DNA of 12,889 nucleotides from CAYSPU01 sp964432995 (GTDB lineage Bacteria > Verrucomicrobiota > Verrucomicrobiia > Limisphaerales > JAHDYP01), in assembly GCA_964432995.1 (NCBI GenBank), contig CAYSPU010000171.1, positions 1-12,889 on the forward strand. The letters are read 5' to 3'. Shown here piece by piece: positions 1 to 8,150 of the stretch. The translations under genes were made by a program, and so were the position numbers. Every line of letters begins with the position of its first letter. Within the stretch, counting starts at the first letter, position 1. The notes below the pieces were generated by a model that was given only the letters and a program-made list of their open reading frames with translations, ran no database searches and was not told where the DNA came from.

Positions 1-73
1 ACGAGGCCCGCTTCTCCGCCGAAGAGAAGGATGAGGCCAGTCCCGCGCCGGTTTGCGCGGGAATCAGGGATGT

Positions 74-117
74 GCCTTCCGGAATCCTTTGGTGGAGCCG
101 GAAGGCTTTTCGTTTTT
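74..117 (+). terminator. Rho-independent terminator of an upstream gene
   Basis: A 9-bp perfect stem (74-82 with 98-106), loop 83-97, is followed directly by a T-rich run, ttttcgttttt (107-117). This is the classic intrinsic terminator layout on the + strand. A second hairpin, tcccgcgc/gcgcggga (41-48 with 55-62), lies just before it. The upstream gene is not identifiable: only about 40 bases are in the window, one frame has a stop at 32-34, and another frame with coding-like third positions has no nearby stop. The terminator ends about 13 bases before the predicted riboswitch, so it isolates the next unit from upstream transcription. Confidence 0.75.
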
Positions 118-129
118 CCGGACTCCGCC

Positions 130-279
130 CTGGTCTCCAATGGTGGTGTGATGAGAGTCGTGCCTGGGAAACCGGCTTGAACCCGTGTGGTTCGCGCGCC
201 CGCAGCGCACTCCTCCCATGATGAGGGAGAGCAAAGGCGCGGGGGGACGCCGCATGGCGCCAGCCGATCCCCGGACCAG
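130..279 (+). promoter_or_regulatory. Probable cobalamin (B12) riboswitch leader
   Basis: Elements appear in the order known for the cobalamin riboswitch. A 5' strand with GGT (132-134) pairs with ACC (275-277) in a 7-bp closing helix (130-136 with 273-279, one G-T). GATGAGA follows at 150-156, then the core GGGAA (166-170), CCGG (172-175) and GAAcCC (179-184), then CCCGCAGCG (199-207) flanked by GCGC arms. Next come a small stem (213-217/225-229), AAAGGCGC (233-240), and a B12-box-like end AGCCGATCCCCGGACC (262-277). The box differs from consensus at several places and the GGGAAGGC block is weak, so this is a hand match, not a covariance-model hit. It ends just before the ribosome site of the next gene, suggesting control of translation by adenosyl- or related cobalamin. 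Confidence 0.62.
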
Positions 280-280
280 A

Positions 281-287
281 GAGGAAG
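281..287 (+). promoter_or_regulatory. Ribosome binding site that fixes the start at 295
   Basis: GAGGAAG sits seven bases before the ATG at 295. It is the only good Shine-Dalgarno match in this part of the window. It immediately follows the 3' strand of the predicted riboswitch closing helix, so switching could mask or release it. It is the reason for rejecting the longer reading frame that would start at 187 inside the riboswitch. Confidence 0.7.
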
Positions 288-294
288 ACGAAAG

Positions 295-1962
295 ATGAAC
301 CGTTGTTTCGGAGTCGGATTGGGAATCTGCAGCCTGCTGCTGTCACTCGAACTGCAGGCCGCAACGAACTACGCGGTGCGCGTCGCCGCCTATACCGTGG
401 GCAGTCCCGCGTCGCCGTTGTCGACCAACCGGGAGCCGGCGCTGGGCGCGCCGTCGCAAGTGACCGTGGATTCCTGGGGGACATGGCCTGTGGATCCGTT
501 CGGTCCCCCGTATCTGGATTCCCAGGTGATCACGCTCGCTGCCGGCGACTCGATCACGCTCGAGTTCGCCGAACCGGTGCGCAACCACCCGGATCATCCC
601 TACGGATTGGACTTCCTTGTGTTCGGCAACACGTTCCTGGCTTCGACCTGGCCGGACGCCATCGCCAAGGGCAGCCTTGGCGGCACCAACTCCGGCGTCA
701 CCGAAGTGTGGGTCAGCCCCGAGGGCGCCGAGTTCTTCCGCCTGGACCCCGCGCGGACACCGGCCCTCGACGGTCTCTTTCCCACCGACGGCACCGGTGA
801 CTTCACCCGCCCCGTCAACCCGCGCCTCCGCCCGGACGATTTCGCCGGGTGCGACCTGGCCGGCGTCCGCGCGCTCTACGAGGGATCCGGCGGCGGAACC
901 GGCTACGACCTCTCCTGGGCCCAGGATGGTTCGGGCGCCAACGTGCCGCTCGAAACCGTCCGCTTCGTCCGCTTCTTCCAGGCAAACGGCGAAGCCCAAT
1001 TGGACGCCGTCTCCGGTGCGCAACCGCAGACAGCGGACATCCGCGAGGATTTCGCGACCGACCCGACCGCGCGCGGTTGGACGACAGCCGGCTACGACGC
1101 CCTCTTCTCCTGGGACGCCGCCGCGGAGAACCTGGCCGTCACCTGGGATTCCTCGCGCGCGAACAGTTACTTCCATCGGCCGTTGGGTCGGACACTCACG
1201 CGGGCTGACGACTTCGCGCTGGCGTTCGATCTGCGGCTGGAGGATGCCCAAGGAGGGGCGAACCCCGCGAAGCCGGGGATCTTCCAGTTGGCCCTTGGTC
1301 TGGTGGAACTGGCGAGCGCCACGCGTCCGAACCTCCACCGCGGGGTCGGCCAGGATGCGGAGTTCGGGGCCCGGAACGCCCTCGAGTTCGATTACTTCCC
1401 GGAGGCCGGCGGCATCGAGGCGACCGTCTCCCCCGTGCTGATTTGCAGCAGTAATCAGTTCGCTTCATCGTTTGTCTATCCGCTCGAGTTGTCGGTGGGC
1501 GACGATTACCACGTGAACCTCCGCTACTCGGCGGCGGCGGGTGTGCTCACCACGGAGATCACCCGGAACGGACAGCGGTTCACGTCGCCGATTGAGACCG
1601 CCCTGCCATCGAACTTCACCGACTTCCGCCTCGATACCGTGGCGGTCTGCAGCTACAGCGATGAAGGCCAGTTCCCGGGGTGGGAGGGCTCGATCCTGGC
1701 CTATGGCCGGGTCGACAACTTCCGCATCGATCTCCCGCCGGCCCCGGTCGGGTGTCTCGGGATGACTCGTTCCGCGACCGGTTGCGCGGTGCAGTTCGAG
1801 CCACGGGTTGGCTGGCGCTACCGGTTGCTCCGCACCCAGGATTTCGCGACCTGGGAACCCGTTGCCCAAGTGATCCCCACCAACTTCGCCCAGGTGACCC
1901 TCAGTGACACCAACGCCGCCACCGCCCGGGCTTTCTACCGTGTTGAGGCGGATCGGCCGTGA
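295..1962 (+). CDS. Secreted two-domain surface protein behind the B12 leader
   Basis: A 555-residue exported protein. It has a signal peptide at residues 1-22 (basic MNR start, hydrophobic LGICSLLLSLEL, LQA/AT cleavage). The first domain, about residues 25-245, resembles a bacterial surface beta-sandwich: a GDSITLEF strand, then GLDFLVFGNTF, then EVWVSPEGAEFFRL. This matches the usual 'G.sitl.F..pi..g.g.DF.VFEN' pattern. The second half, about 250-480, has FDYFPE and repeated edge strands and looks lectin/concanavalin-like. The C-terminal about 70 residues (VGWRYRLLRTQDFATWEPV) resemble the tail module common on secreted Verrucomicrobiota proteins. No membrane anchor or LPxTG motif is seen. 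The start is fixed by the ribosome site at 281-287; the stop overlaps the next start. Function is unknown; a role in cobalamin capture is inferred only from the leader. Confidence 0.85.
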   Translation: MNRCFGVGLGICSLLLSLELQAATNYAVRVAAYTVGSPASPLSTNREPALGAPSQVTVDSWGTWPVDPFGPPYLDSQVITLAAGDSITLEFAEPVRNHPDHPYGLDFLVFGNTFLASTWPDAIAKGSLGGTNSGVTEVWVSPEGAEFFRLDPARTPALDGLFPTDGTGDFTRPVNPRLRPDDFAGCDLAGVRALYEGSGGGTGYDLSWAQDGSGANVPLETVRFVRFFQANGEAQLDAVSGAQPQTADIREDFATDPTARGWTTAGYDALFSWDAAAENLAVTWDSSRANSYFHRPLGRTLTRADDFALAFDLRLEDAQGGANPAKPGIFQLALGLVELASATRPNLHRGVGQDAEFGARNALEFDYFPEAGGIEATVSPVLICSSNQFASSFVYPLELSVGDDYHVNLRYSAAAGVLTTEITRNGQRFTSPIETALPSNFTDFRLDTVAVCSYSDEGQFPGWEGSILAYGRVDNFRIDLPPAPVGCLGMTRSATGCAVQFEPRVGWRYRLLRTQDFATWEPVAQVIPTNFAQVTLSDTNAATARAFYRVEADRP

Positions 1963-2864
1963 GCACGATGGCGGCAGAGTCGGCCGCGAAGCGTCGGACG
2001 CCCGGGAGGGTGATCTGGCGACCCGCCGCGCCAGATGACCGCCCCGGCTCCCCTGCCAACTTCGTGCTGCAATTGCAGCATGAACTTGGTCGAGGACCCC
2101 GGCGCGAGCCCGAAGCGATCCGCGGGGCGATCGATTCGCCACGGGACGACGCCTTCACCCTGGTCGAGTTGTTGGTGGTGATCGCGATCCTGGGTCTCCT
2201 CGCGGGGCTGCTGCTGAGTTCTCTGGCAAGCAGCCGGGCGGCCGCCAGCCGGATCCAATGCGTCAGCAACCTCCGCCAACTGGGGTTGGCCGGGCAGATG
2301 TACTGGGACGAAAACAGCGGCGCCGCCTTCCGCTATCGCGGCGCCGCCACCAACGGCGGCGACCTCTACTGGTTCGGCTGGCTGGCCCGCGGCGGGGAAG
2401 GGGAGCGCGCGTTCGACCCGACCACGGGGGCGCTGTATCCGTATCTCGGGACGCGACAAGTGGGGCTTTGTCCGGCGCTGCAATACTCGTTGCGCGAGTT
2501 CAAGCGCAAAGCGACCGGGGCGGCGTTTGGCTACGGATACAACCTGCACCTCTCCAGCAGCGCCAGCCAACCGCCCGTGCACGTCGGGCGTCTGTCGCAG
2601 CCATCCGGCACCGTGTTCCTGGCCGACGCTGCCCAGGTCAACACCTTTCAACCGCCGGCCTCCCCGGAGAATCCGATGCTCGAGGAATTCTACTACGTCC
2701 AAACCAACGAACCGACGGCCCACTTCCGCCATCGGGATCGGGCCAACGCGGTGTTTTGCGACGGACATGTCGGTGCGGAGAAATGGTGGCACGGTTCGCT
2801 GGACGCGCGCCTGCCGCGGCAGCGGGTGGGCCAGTTGCGTCCGGAGATCCTGGTGACGCCCTGA
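1959..2864 (+). CDS. Type II secretion/pilin-like protein with H-X9-DG motif
   Basis: A 301-residue pseudopilin-type protein. It carries the prepilin motif A/FTLVELLVVIAILGLLAGLLL, with Phe66 as the expected first mature residue and Glu70 at position +5. The hydrophobic N-helix is followed by SRIQCVSNLRQLGLAGQMYW, typical of the DUF1559/H-X9-DG group abundant in Planctomycetota and Verrucomicrobiota. The C-terminus has the H-X9-DG signature (HRDRANAVFCDGH). The GTG start overlaps the upstream stop (GTGA), which suggests translational coupling. An ATG at 1968 and a GTG at 2064 are alternatives. With the GTG at 1959 the leader is 65 residues, far longer than usual, and its DNA contains two dyads, so the true start may be internal. 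Assembly into a secretion or adhesion filament is an inference from the family. Confidence 0.85.
   Translation: MSTMAAESAAKRRTPGRVIWRPAAPDDRPGSPANFVLQLQHELGRGPRREPEAIRGAIDSPRDDAFTLVELLVVIAILGLLAGLLLSSLASSRAAASRIQCVSNLRQLGLAGQMYWDENSGAAFRYRGAATNGGDLYWFGWLARGGEGERAFDPTTGALYPYLGTRQVGLCPALQYSLREFKRKATGAAFGYGYNLHLSSSASQPPVHVGRLSQPSGTVFLADAAQVNTFQPPASPENPMLEEFYYVQTNEPTAHFRHRDRANAVFCDGHVGAEKWWHGSLDARLPRQRVGQLRPEILVTP
2013..2036 (+). repeat. Inverted repeat inside the pilin leader
   Basis: Perfect 8-bp arms, atctggcg (2013-2020) and cgccagat (2029-2036), with an 8-base loop. It lies in the unusually long leader region of the pilin-like gene. No T-run follows, so it is not an intrinsic terminator. 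It could shape the mRNA between the two coupled genes. Confidence 0.55.
2057..2088. repeat. 32-bp imperfect palindrome in the pilin leader
   Basis: Two 16-base arms meet at a central aattg-type core (2057-2072 against 2073-2088) with two mismatches; the inner 9 bases of each arm match perfectly. A loopless palindrome of this size is more like a protein-binding or recombination site than an RNA hairpin. It starts 20 bases after the preceding dyad. The role is unknown. Confidence 0.55.
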
Positions 2865-2873
2865 GGCACGCCG

Positions 2874-3035
2874 CCCGATCGCCACACCGGTGATCAGGGG
2901 AGAGCGCCCGGCGCTGGTTGCCCCGGGCTCTCACCTCCTACCATCGTCCGGCACGTTGAAGCCGCAGCGGACGAGGCATGGCGGCAAACGACCAACAATC
3001 CTGCCGGAAATGTCATGTATGAAGATGTGACCCCA
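2874..3035. repeat. Direct repeat copy A, left of the giant gene
   Basis: This 162-bp segment aligns without gaps to 8151-8312 with 138 identical positions by hand count (about 85%). It begins nine bases after the pilin stop and ends with tgtatgaagatgtgacccc, the same end as the terminal inverted repeat of the element at 8040-8310. It includes a stem at 2877-2895 (gatcgcc/ggtgatc with one G-T pair) that is also present, fully paired, in copy B. No opposite terminal repeat is visible upstream, so it looks like a one-ended remnant. The gap between genes here (2865-3108) holds this repeat and no convincing gene. Confidence 0.8.
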
Positions 3036-3108
3036 ACCGGGCATCAACCGCCGACCTTCTCCTCCTTTTCGGTTTTCCTCCGAACCGCCGGTACGGCAGG
3101 TTCCTCCC

Positions 3109-6100
3109 GTGACGAGAGATCGCGCAGAGAGGGGCGGGAGCGGCACCGGCCGAGCCGCCCGCGTATGGGCCGCCTGGATTGCAGGCGTCCTCCCGTGGTT
3201 CCTGACCGTGCACGCCGCGCCCCTCATCAGCGAGTTCATGGCGTCCAACCTCAGTTTGCGGCTGGACGAAGACGGTGACCCTTCCGACTGGATCGAACTG
3301 CACAATCCCGGTCCGGACGGCCTCTCCCTGCTCGGCTGGTCGCTGACCGACGATGCCACCCAGCCACGAAAGTGGCAGTTTCCCGAGCGTTACCTCGAGC
3401 CGGGCGCGTACCTGGTGGTTTTCGCCTCGGGCAAAGACCGTAGCGGAGCCGGCAACCTGCACACGAATTTCCGGTTGGAGGCCAGTGGCGAATACTTGGG
3501 GCTGTATCCGCCGTTCGGCCTGACGCCGGTCTCCGAGTTCAGTCCGGTGTACCCTCCGCAGGAGGCGGATGTGTCCTTCGGCGCACCGCTCTCGGGTTTC
3601 GTCAGGGACGAGCTGGCGGGCGCGCCCGTTTCGGTGTTGGTGCCGACGAGCGCAGCCGCTTGGCCCGCCGGTTGGGCGGCGCCGGAGTTCGTCGCGGATC
3701 CGCCCTGGCCGTCGGGGCCCGGCCTGGGCGTGGGATTTGACGCCACGCCGGCCGGACCCGGAAGCGACGTCAATGTCGCGCGCACCGGCACCCCCGCACA
3801 GAGTTCCACCGGATTCGGCTTTGGCGCCGAGTTGGCGATTGACGGTGATCTCGCGACGTTCACCCACACGCACACGGAGGACAACGCCTCGGCGTGGTGG
3901 GTGGACTTCGGGTCGACGATCGAGGTCCGGCGCATGGTGCTGCACAACCGCCAGGATTGCTGCGGATCCCGCCTGCGCGACCTGACCGTCCAACTCCTGG
4001 CACCGGACGGGTCCACCGTGGTCTGGAGCTCGGAATTGCTCAACCCCGAGAACATCCTCGGCAGCCCGGCGAACCTGGTTCTGGACTTGGTCGAAATGAA
4101 CCTGGGTGCCGTGCCGGCGCGGATCCTGCACGTCTCCCGGGCACCCGACCCGGATTTCTCGGGAGGGGCAGGCAACGACGACGAGGACAACGTGCTGTCG
4201 CTGGGCGAAGTCGAGGTGCATGGCCTCGAGACAGTCTCCTACGGACCGTTGATCCGGACGGATTTGGCGGGGGTGATGTCGGACCGGAGCAGCACCGCGC
4301 TGGTGCGGGTGCCTTTCGTCCTGGAAGATCCCGGTGCCGTCCGCTCGTTGCAGCTCCGTTTGCGCTACGACGACGGCGTGGTCGTCCATCTGAATGGCCA
4401 ACCGGTGGCCGCGTTCAATGCCCCACCCGCCCTCTCCTGGGATTCGGCGGCGCCGGGGAAGCGGGTGAAGGCCGAGGTCTTCACACCGGAGGTCCTGGAC
4501 CTGGAGCCGTGGCGCGGTCAGTGGAGGCCGGGCACCAACTGGCTGGCCTTCCAGGGGTTGAACGCCGCGGTGGCCGACACGGATTTCCTGCTCGAAGCGC
4601 AGTTGTTAGCCGAGACCGACGCCACCGTGGCCGACGTGTATTTCGAGCGCGCCACCCCCGGGGCGCCCAACGACTCGCCCTGGAATCTGGGCCGTGTGGA
4701 GGACACCCGGTTCAGCATCGATCGCGGGAGGAGGAGCGCGCCGTTTGATCTCGAGATCGTCACGCAGACACCAGGGGCGGAGATTCGCTACACGCTGGAC
4801 GGCAGCGCGCCGGCTCGCGCCCACGGCGAGGTGTACACCGGGCCGATCCGCATCGAGCGCACCACAGTGGTGCGGGCGGCGGCCTTCAAGGAGAACTACC
4901 GGCCGACGAATGTGGACACCCACACGTATCTGTTCCTGGACGACATCGTCGCTCAGCCGGCGCTTCCGCCGGGGTTCCCGGCGTCGTGGGCGGACGTGGC
5001 CGGCGACTATGCGATGGATCCGCGGATCACCCAGGCACCGGCCTACGCCGATCAACTGCAGCCCTCCCTGACGGTTCTGCCCAGCGTCCTGCTCACGACC
5101 GAGCTGGATCATCTGTTCGGCTCGACTCAGGGCATCTATGCCCATCCCGAACGGAGCGGCGTCAGTTGGGAACGCCCGATCTCGCTGGAGTGGATTGCCG
5201 AGGACGGGACCGGCACCTTCCAGGTCGACTGCGGCTTGCGGATCCAGGGCGGCTACTTCCGGGACCGGAACGTGACGCGCAAACACTCGCTCCGCCTCCT
5301 CTTCAAGCAGGCGTACGGTCCCGGCAAGTTGCGCGAAACGCTGTTCCACGAGTTTGGCGCGGCCCGCGAGTTTGACACCCTCGTGCTCCGCGCCGGCGCC
5401 AACGACGGCTACGCCTGGGACGCCGCACGGGACACCGAGCAGTTCCTGCGCGACGAGTTCGGGCGCCGCGTCCATTTGGCGATGGGGCAACCCTCGCCGC
5501 GAGGCTGCTTCGTTCACCTCTACCTCAACGGCCTCTACTGGGGCGTGTACAACCTGGCCGAACGCCCGTCCGAGGACTTCTCCTCCACCTATCTGGGAGG
5601 CGCACCGGAGGATTGGGACGCGATCAATTCCGGTGAGGTGAAGAGCGGCAGCCTCGACGCCTGGCTGGCTTACCTGAGCCAGGTGCGGACCGTCACCACC
5701 CTGGCGGACTATCAGCGGCTGAAGGGGCTGAATGCGGACGGCACCCCGAACGCCTCGTTTCCGGAGTATCTCGATGGGCCCAACTACATGGACTACATGC
5801 TGGTGAACATATGGGGCGGCAACTGGGACTGGCCGAACAAGAACTTCTGGTTCGGACGACACCGCGGCGGACTGGCTGGCGGCTTCCAGTTCTACCTTTG
5901 GGACTTCGAGAACACCATGGGCAACAACCGGGACCGGTCGCCTCTGCAGATGGTCTCCCCGCGCGCGGGCATCACCGGCTCGTGGGTCGCCGAACCCCAC
6001 GACCGGCTGCGCGGGTTCAGCGAGTACCGCATCGAGTTCGCGGACCGCGTCCAGCGCCATTGTTTCGGCCAAGGGGTGCTCACGCCGGCGGCGCTCATCG

Positions 6101-8019
6101 AGCGTTACCGCGACCTGGCCGATCGCCTGGAACTGGCGGTGATCGCTGAGACGGCACGCTGGGGAGACGATCATTTCTCGCCGCCGCAGGACCTCGCCGA
6201 CTGGCGCCGCGAGCGGGATTGGATTTTGGAGACTTACCTGCCGCAGCGCACCGGCATCGTGTTGGGGCAACTCCGGTCGGCAGGCTTGTATCCCCAGATC
6301 GACGCACCGCACCTGTCACCCCCGGGCGGCCCGGTCTCCTCCTCAACACCGGTCCGGCTTTCCACCACCGCGTCCGAACTGGTCTACACCACCGACGGCC
6401 TCGATCCGCGGTTGCCCGGCGGTGAGGCGCGTCCGGACGCCGTGCGGGTCGAGTTTTCCGGCGGCGGACCGTTGCCCGATCCGGGACTGATCCGCAGCGG
6501 GCGGACCTGGCGTTATCTCGATGACGGATCGAATCCGGGGACCGCGTGGCGGGATATCGATTTCCCAGACGCTTCCTGGTCGAGCGGTCCGTCACCCCTG
6601 GGATATGGCGACGGCGACGAGGCGACCGTGGTGTCGTTTGTCGACGCGAATCCTTCCCAGGACGGCGTCCAAAAGAACGCCACCACGTTCTTCCGGACCG
6701 ATTTCGAGGTGACCGACACGACCGCGTTTGGAGGACTCCGCCTCACCCTGACCTATGACGATGCGGCCGCCGTCTATCTCAACGGCCACGAGGTCTTCCG
6801 CACGGACAACCTCCCTGCGGACGCGGGGTACGCCGACTACGCCACCGGGCCGGTGGCGGACAACAGCGTCATCACCCGGGAAGGTCTTGCGGCGGCACTT
6901 CTGCAGACCGGCCGGAACGTGGTCGCGGTGGAGGTGCATCAGAGCGACGGAGCCAGTTCCGATATGAGTTTTGACCTGGTGCTCGAGGGGATACTCGCAG
7001 GCTCGGGCGAAGTGCACACCACGAACCCCTTCTTCATCACCCGCCCCACCTGGATCAAGGCCCGGGCCCGGCAGGGGACCGAATGGAGCGCGCTGACCGA
7101 GGGCTTCTTCATGCCCGACGTCCTCGAGGCAACCTCGAACCGAATTGTCATCTCGGAACTCTGCTATCGCCCCGCCGACGCCGCCACGGCTGCCGAGCTG
7201 GCGGTAACCTCGGACCGCGACGACTTCGAGTACCTCGAACTTCTCAACATCGCGGCGCAGGCCGTCGACCTCACCGGGGTGCGGTTCGTGGCCGGCATCC
7301 TGTTTGATTTCCCCGCCGGGATGCTTCTCGGCGCCGGCGAGCGTCTGTTGGTTGTCCGGAATCAGGCCGCGTTCGAGGCACGATTCGGCACCGGCTTGCG
7401 CCTGGCCGGCGTTTATGAGGGCAACCTCGCCAACGATGGCGAGGAAATCGCGCTCGTGGACGCGCGCGGACTTGATCTCCAGAGGTTCCATTACCTCGAC
7501 GGCTCGCCCTGGACACCGGGCCCCGATCGCCAAGGCTACTCGCTGGTGTTGATGCGGCCCGAAACCGCGCCCGACCCTCGCGATCCCGCACAATGGCGGA
7601 CCAGCGGTCCGCCTGGCGGTTCCCCCGGCGGCAGCGATGCCTTCGCGTTCATCGGCGTCCCCGATGGTGACGCCGATGGCAATGGCCAGCCTGACCTCCT
7701 CGACTACGCGCTGGGAACGGTCCCCGCCGCGGTTGGTGGCGGTCTGCAGATCGCCCTCGAGCCGTTGCCGACCGCTCCGGGGACGGAGAGGCGGGTGGTG
7801 GTGTCCCTCTCCCGCAACCTGGGGGCCGACGATGTGGTGCTGGCGTTCGAGATTGCCGGGGATCTGGCGGGGCCCTGGCGACAGGAACCGGGCGCGCTGG
7901 TCCTCGCGGGCGAGGAACGGATCCTCGAACAACAGGTGCGCCAGACCTTCCACCTGGAGCCGCCCCACAACGCAAGGCCAACGGTCTTCGTCCGCCTCAC
8001 CGCCCGTTTGGCCCGGTAA
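3109..8019 (+). CDS. Giant secreted LTD/CotH/chitobiase-C surface protein
   Basis: A 1636-residue exported protein. The signal peptide has a long basic n-region and WIAGVLPWFLTVHAA, with likely cleavage after residue 37. The modules are: lamin-tail domain (about 38-160, PLISEFMASN...DWIELHNPG); discoidin-like (about 222-375); galactose-binding-like with YDDGVVVHLNG (about 377-505); and chitobiase-C-like, IRYTLDGSAP (about 545-625). Next is CotH kinase-like (about 654-1040), with RKHSLRLLFK at 724-733 and WDFE at 931-934. Then comes a second chitobiase-C (about 1067-1337) split by a galactose-binding-like insert, and a second LTD (about 1344-1515). It ends with a dockerin-like calcium loop (Asp1521, Asp1523, Asn1525, Asp1529, Asp1532). 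The start is GTG with a weak ribosome site; no later in-frame start keeps the signal peptide. CotH of Bacillus spores is an atypical protein kinase; the role of these LTD-CotH proteins is unknown. It is flanked by direct repeats. Confidence 0.88.
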   Translation: MTRDRAERGGSGTGRAARVWAAWIAGVLPWFLTVHAAPLISEFMASNLSLRLDEDGDPSDWIELHNPGPDGLSLLGWSLTDDATQPRKWQFPERYLEPGAYLVVFASGKDRSGAGNLHTNFRLEASGEYLGLYPPFGLTPVSEFSPVYPPQEADVSFGAPLSGFVRDELAGAPVSVLVPTSAAAWPAGWAAPEFVADPPWPSGPGLGVGFDATPAGPGSDVNVARTGTPAQSSTGFGFGAELAIDGDLATFTHTHTEDNASAWWVDFGSTIEVRRMVLHNRQDCCGSRLRDLTVQLLAPDGSTVVWSSELLNPENILGSPANLVLDLVEMNLGAVPARILHVSRAPDPDFSGGAGNDDEDNVLSLGEVEVHGLETVSYGPLIRTDLAGVMSDRSSTALVRVPFVLEDPGAVRSLQLRLRYDDGVVVHLNGQPVAAFNAPPALSWDSAAPGKRVKAEVFTPEVLDLEPWRGQWRPGTNWLAFQGLNAAVADTDFLLEAQLLAETDATVADVYFERATPGAPNDSPWNLGRVEDTRFSIDRGRRSAPFDLEIVTQTPGAEIRYTLDGSAPARAHGEVYTGPIRIERTTVVRAAAFKENYRPTNVDTHTYLFLDDIVAQPALPPGFPASWADVAGDYAMDPRITQAPAYADQLQPSLTVLPSVLLTTELDHLFGSTQGIYAHPERSGVSWERPISLEWIAEDGTGTFQVDCGLRIQGGYFRDRNVTRKHSLRLLFKQAYGPGKLRETLFHEFGAAREFDTLVLRAGANDGYAWDAARDTEQFLRDEFGRRVHLAMGQPSPRGCFVHLYLNGLYWGVYNLAERPSEDFSSTYLGGAPEDWDAINSGEVKSGSLDAWLAYLSQVRTVTTLADYQRLKGLNADGTPNASFPEYLDGPNYMDYMLVNIWGGNWDWPNKNFWFGRHRGGLAGGFQFYLWDFENTMGNNRDRSPLQMVSPRAGITGSWVAEPHDRLRGFSEYRIEFADRVQRHCFGQGVLTPAALIERYRDLADRLELAVIAETARWGDDHFSPPQDLADWRRERDWILETYLPQRTGIVLGQLRSAGLYPQIDAPHLSPPGGPVSSSTPVRLSTTASELVYTTDGLDPRLPGGEARPDAVRVEFSGGGPLPDPGLIRSGRTWRYLDDGSNPGTAWRDIDFPDASWSSGPSPLGYGDGDEATVVSFVDANPSQDGVQKNATTFFRTDFEVTDTTAFGGLRLTLTYDDAAAVYLNGHEVFRTDNLPADAGYADYATGPVADNSVITREGLAAALLQTGRNVVAVEVHQSDGASSDMSFDLVLEGILAGSGEVHTTNPFFITRPTWIKARARQGTEWSALTEGFFMPDVLEATSNRIVISELCYRPADAATAAELAVTSDRDDFEYLELLNIAAQAVDLTGVRFVAGILFDFPAGMLLGAGERLLVVRNQAAFEARFGTGLRLAGVYEGNLANDGEEIALVDARGLDLQRFHYLDGSPWTPGPDRQGYSLVLMRPETAPDPRDPAQWRTSGPPGGSPGGSDAFAFIGVPDGDADGNGQPDLLDYALGTVPAAVGGGLQIALEPLPTAPGTERRVVVSLSRNLGADDVVLAFEIAGDLAGPWRQEPGALVLAGEERILEQQVRQTFHLEPPHNARPTVFVRLTARLAR

Positions 8020-8039
8020 GCATGAGGCCGCGGGAATTC

Positions 8040-8062
8040 GGGTCACATCTTCATTGTTGACA
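8040..8062. repeat. Left terminal inverted repeat
   Basis: This 23-bp end pairs with 8288-8310 (21/23). It begins 20 bases after the stop codon of the giant gene. Confidence 0.65.
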
Positions 8063-8150
8063 ATTGGGCGGGCACGTCTTTGCTCCGGCCCCGCGGGGCG
8101 TGGTCGCGGTCGATCTGTTCGCCTGCGCCATCGCCGTGGGACCCCCGGGG

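Noticed and set aside
187..294. GTG start at 187 for the first surface protein
   Set aside because: It lies inside the predicted riboswitch, encodes a non-signal-like sequence, and the ATG at 295 has a proper ribosome site and signal peptide.
343..1338. Long minus-strand open frame opposite the first gene
   Set aside because: Arg/Gly-rich translation without domain features; a high-GC shadow.
1935..2885. 316-residue minus-strand frame opposite the pilin gene
   Set aside because: The + strand frame has prepilin and H-X9-DG motifs; this is its antisense shadow.
3070..3108. Hairpin ttcgg/ccgaa before the giant gene as a regulatory element
   Set aside because: Only five pairs with competing pairings; not distinguishable from chance.
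4606..6312. 568-residue minus-strand frame opposite the CotH region
   Set aside because: No motifs and a low-complexity composition; the + frame has continuous domains.
8089..8098. Palindrome ccccgcgggg as a terminator of the giant gene
   Set aside because: Too short, no T-run after it, and it lies inside the mobile-element-like unit.
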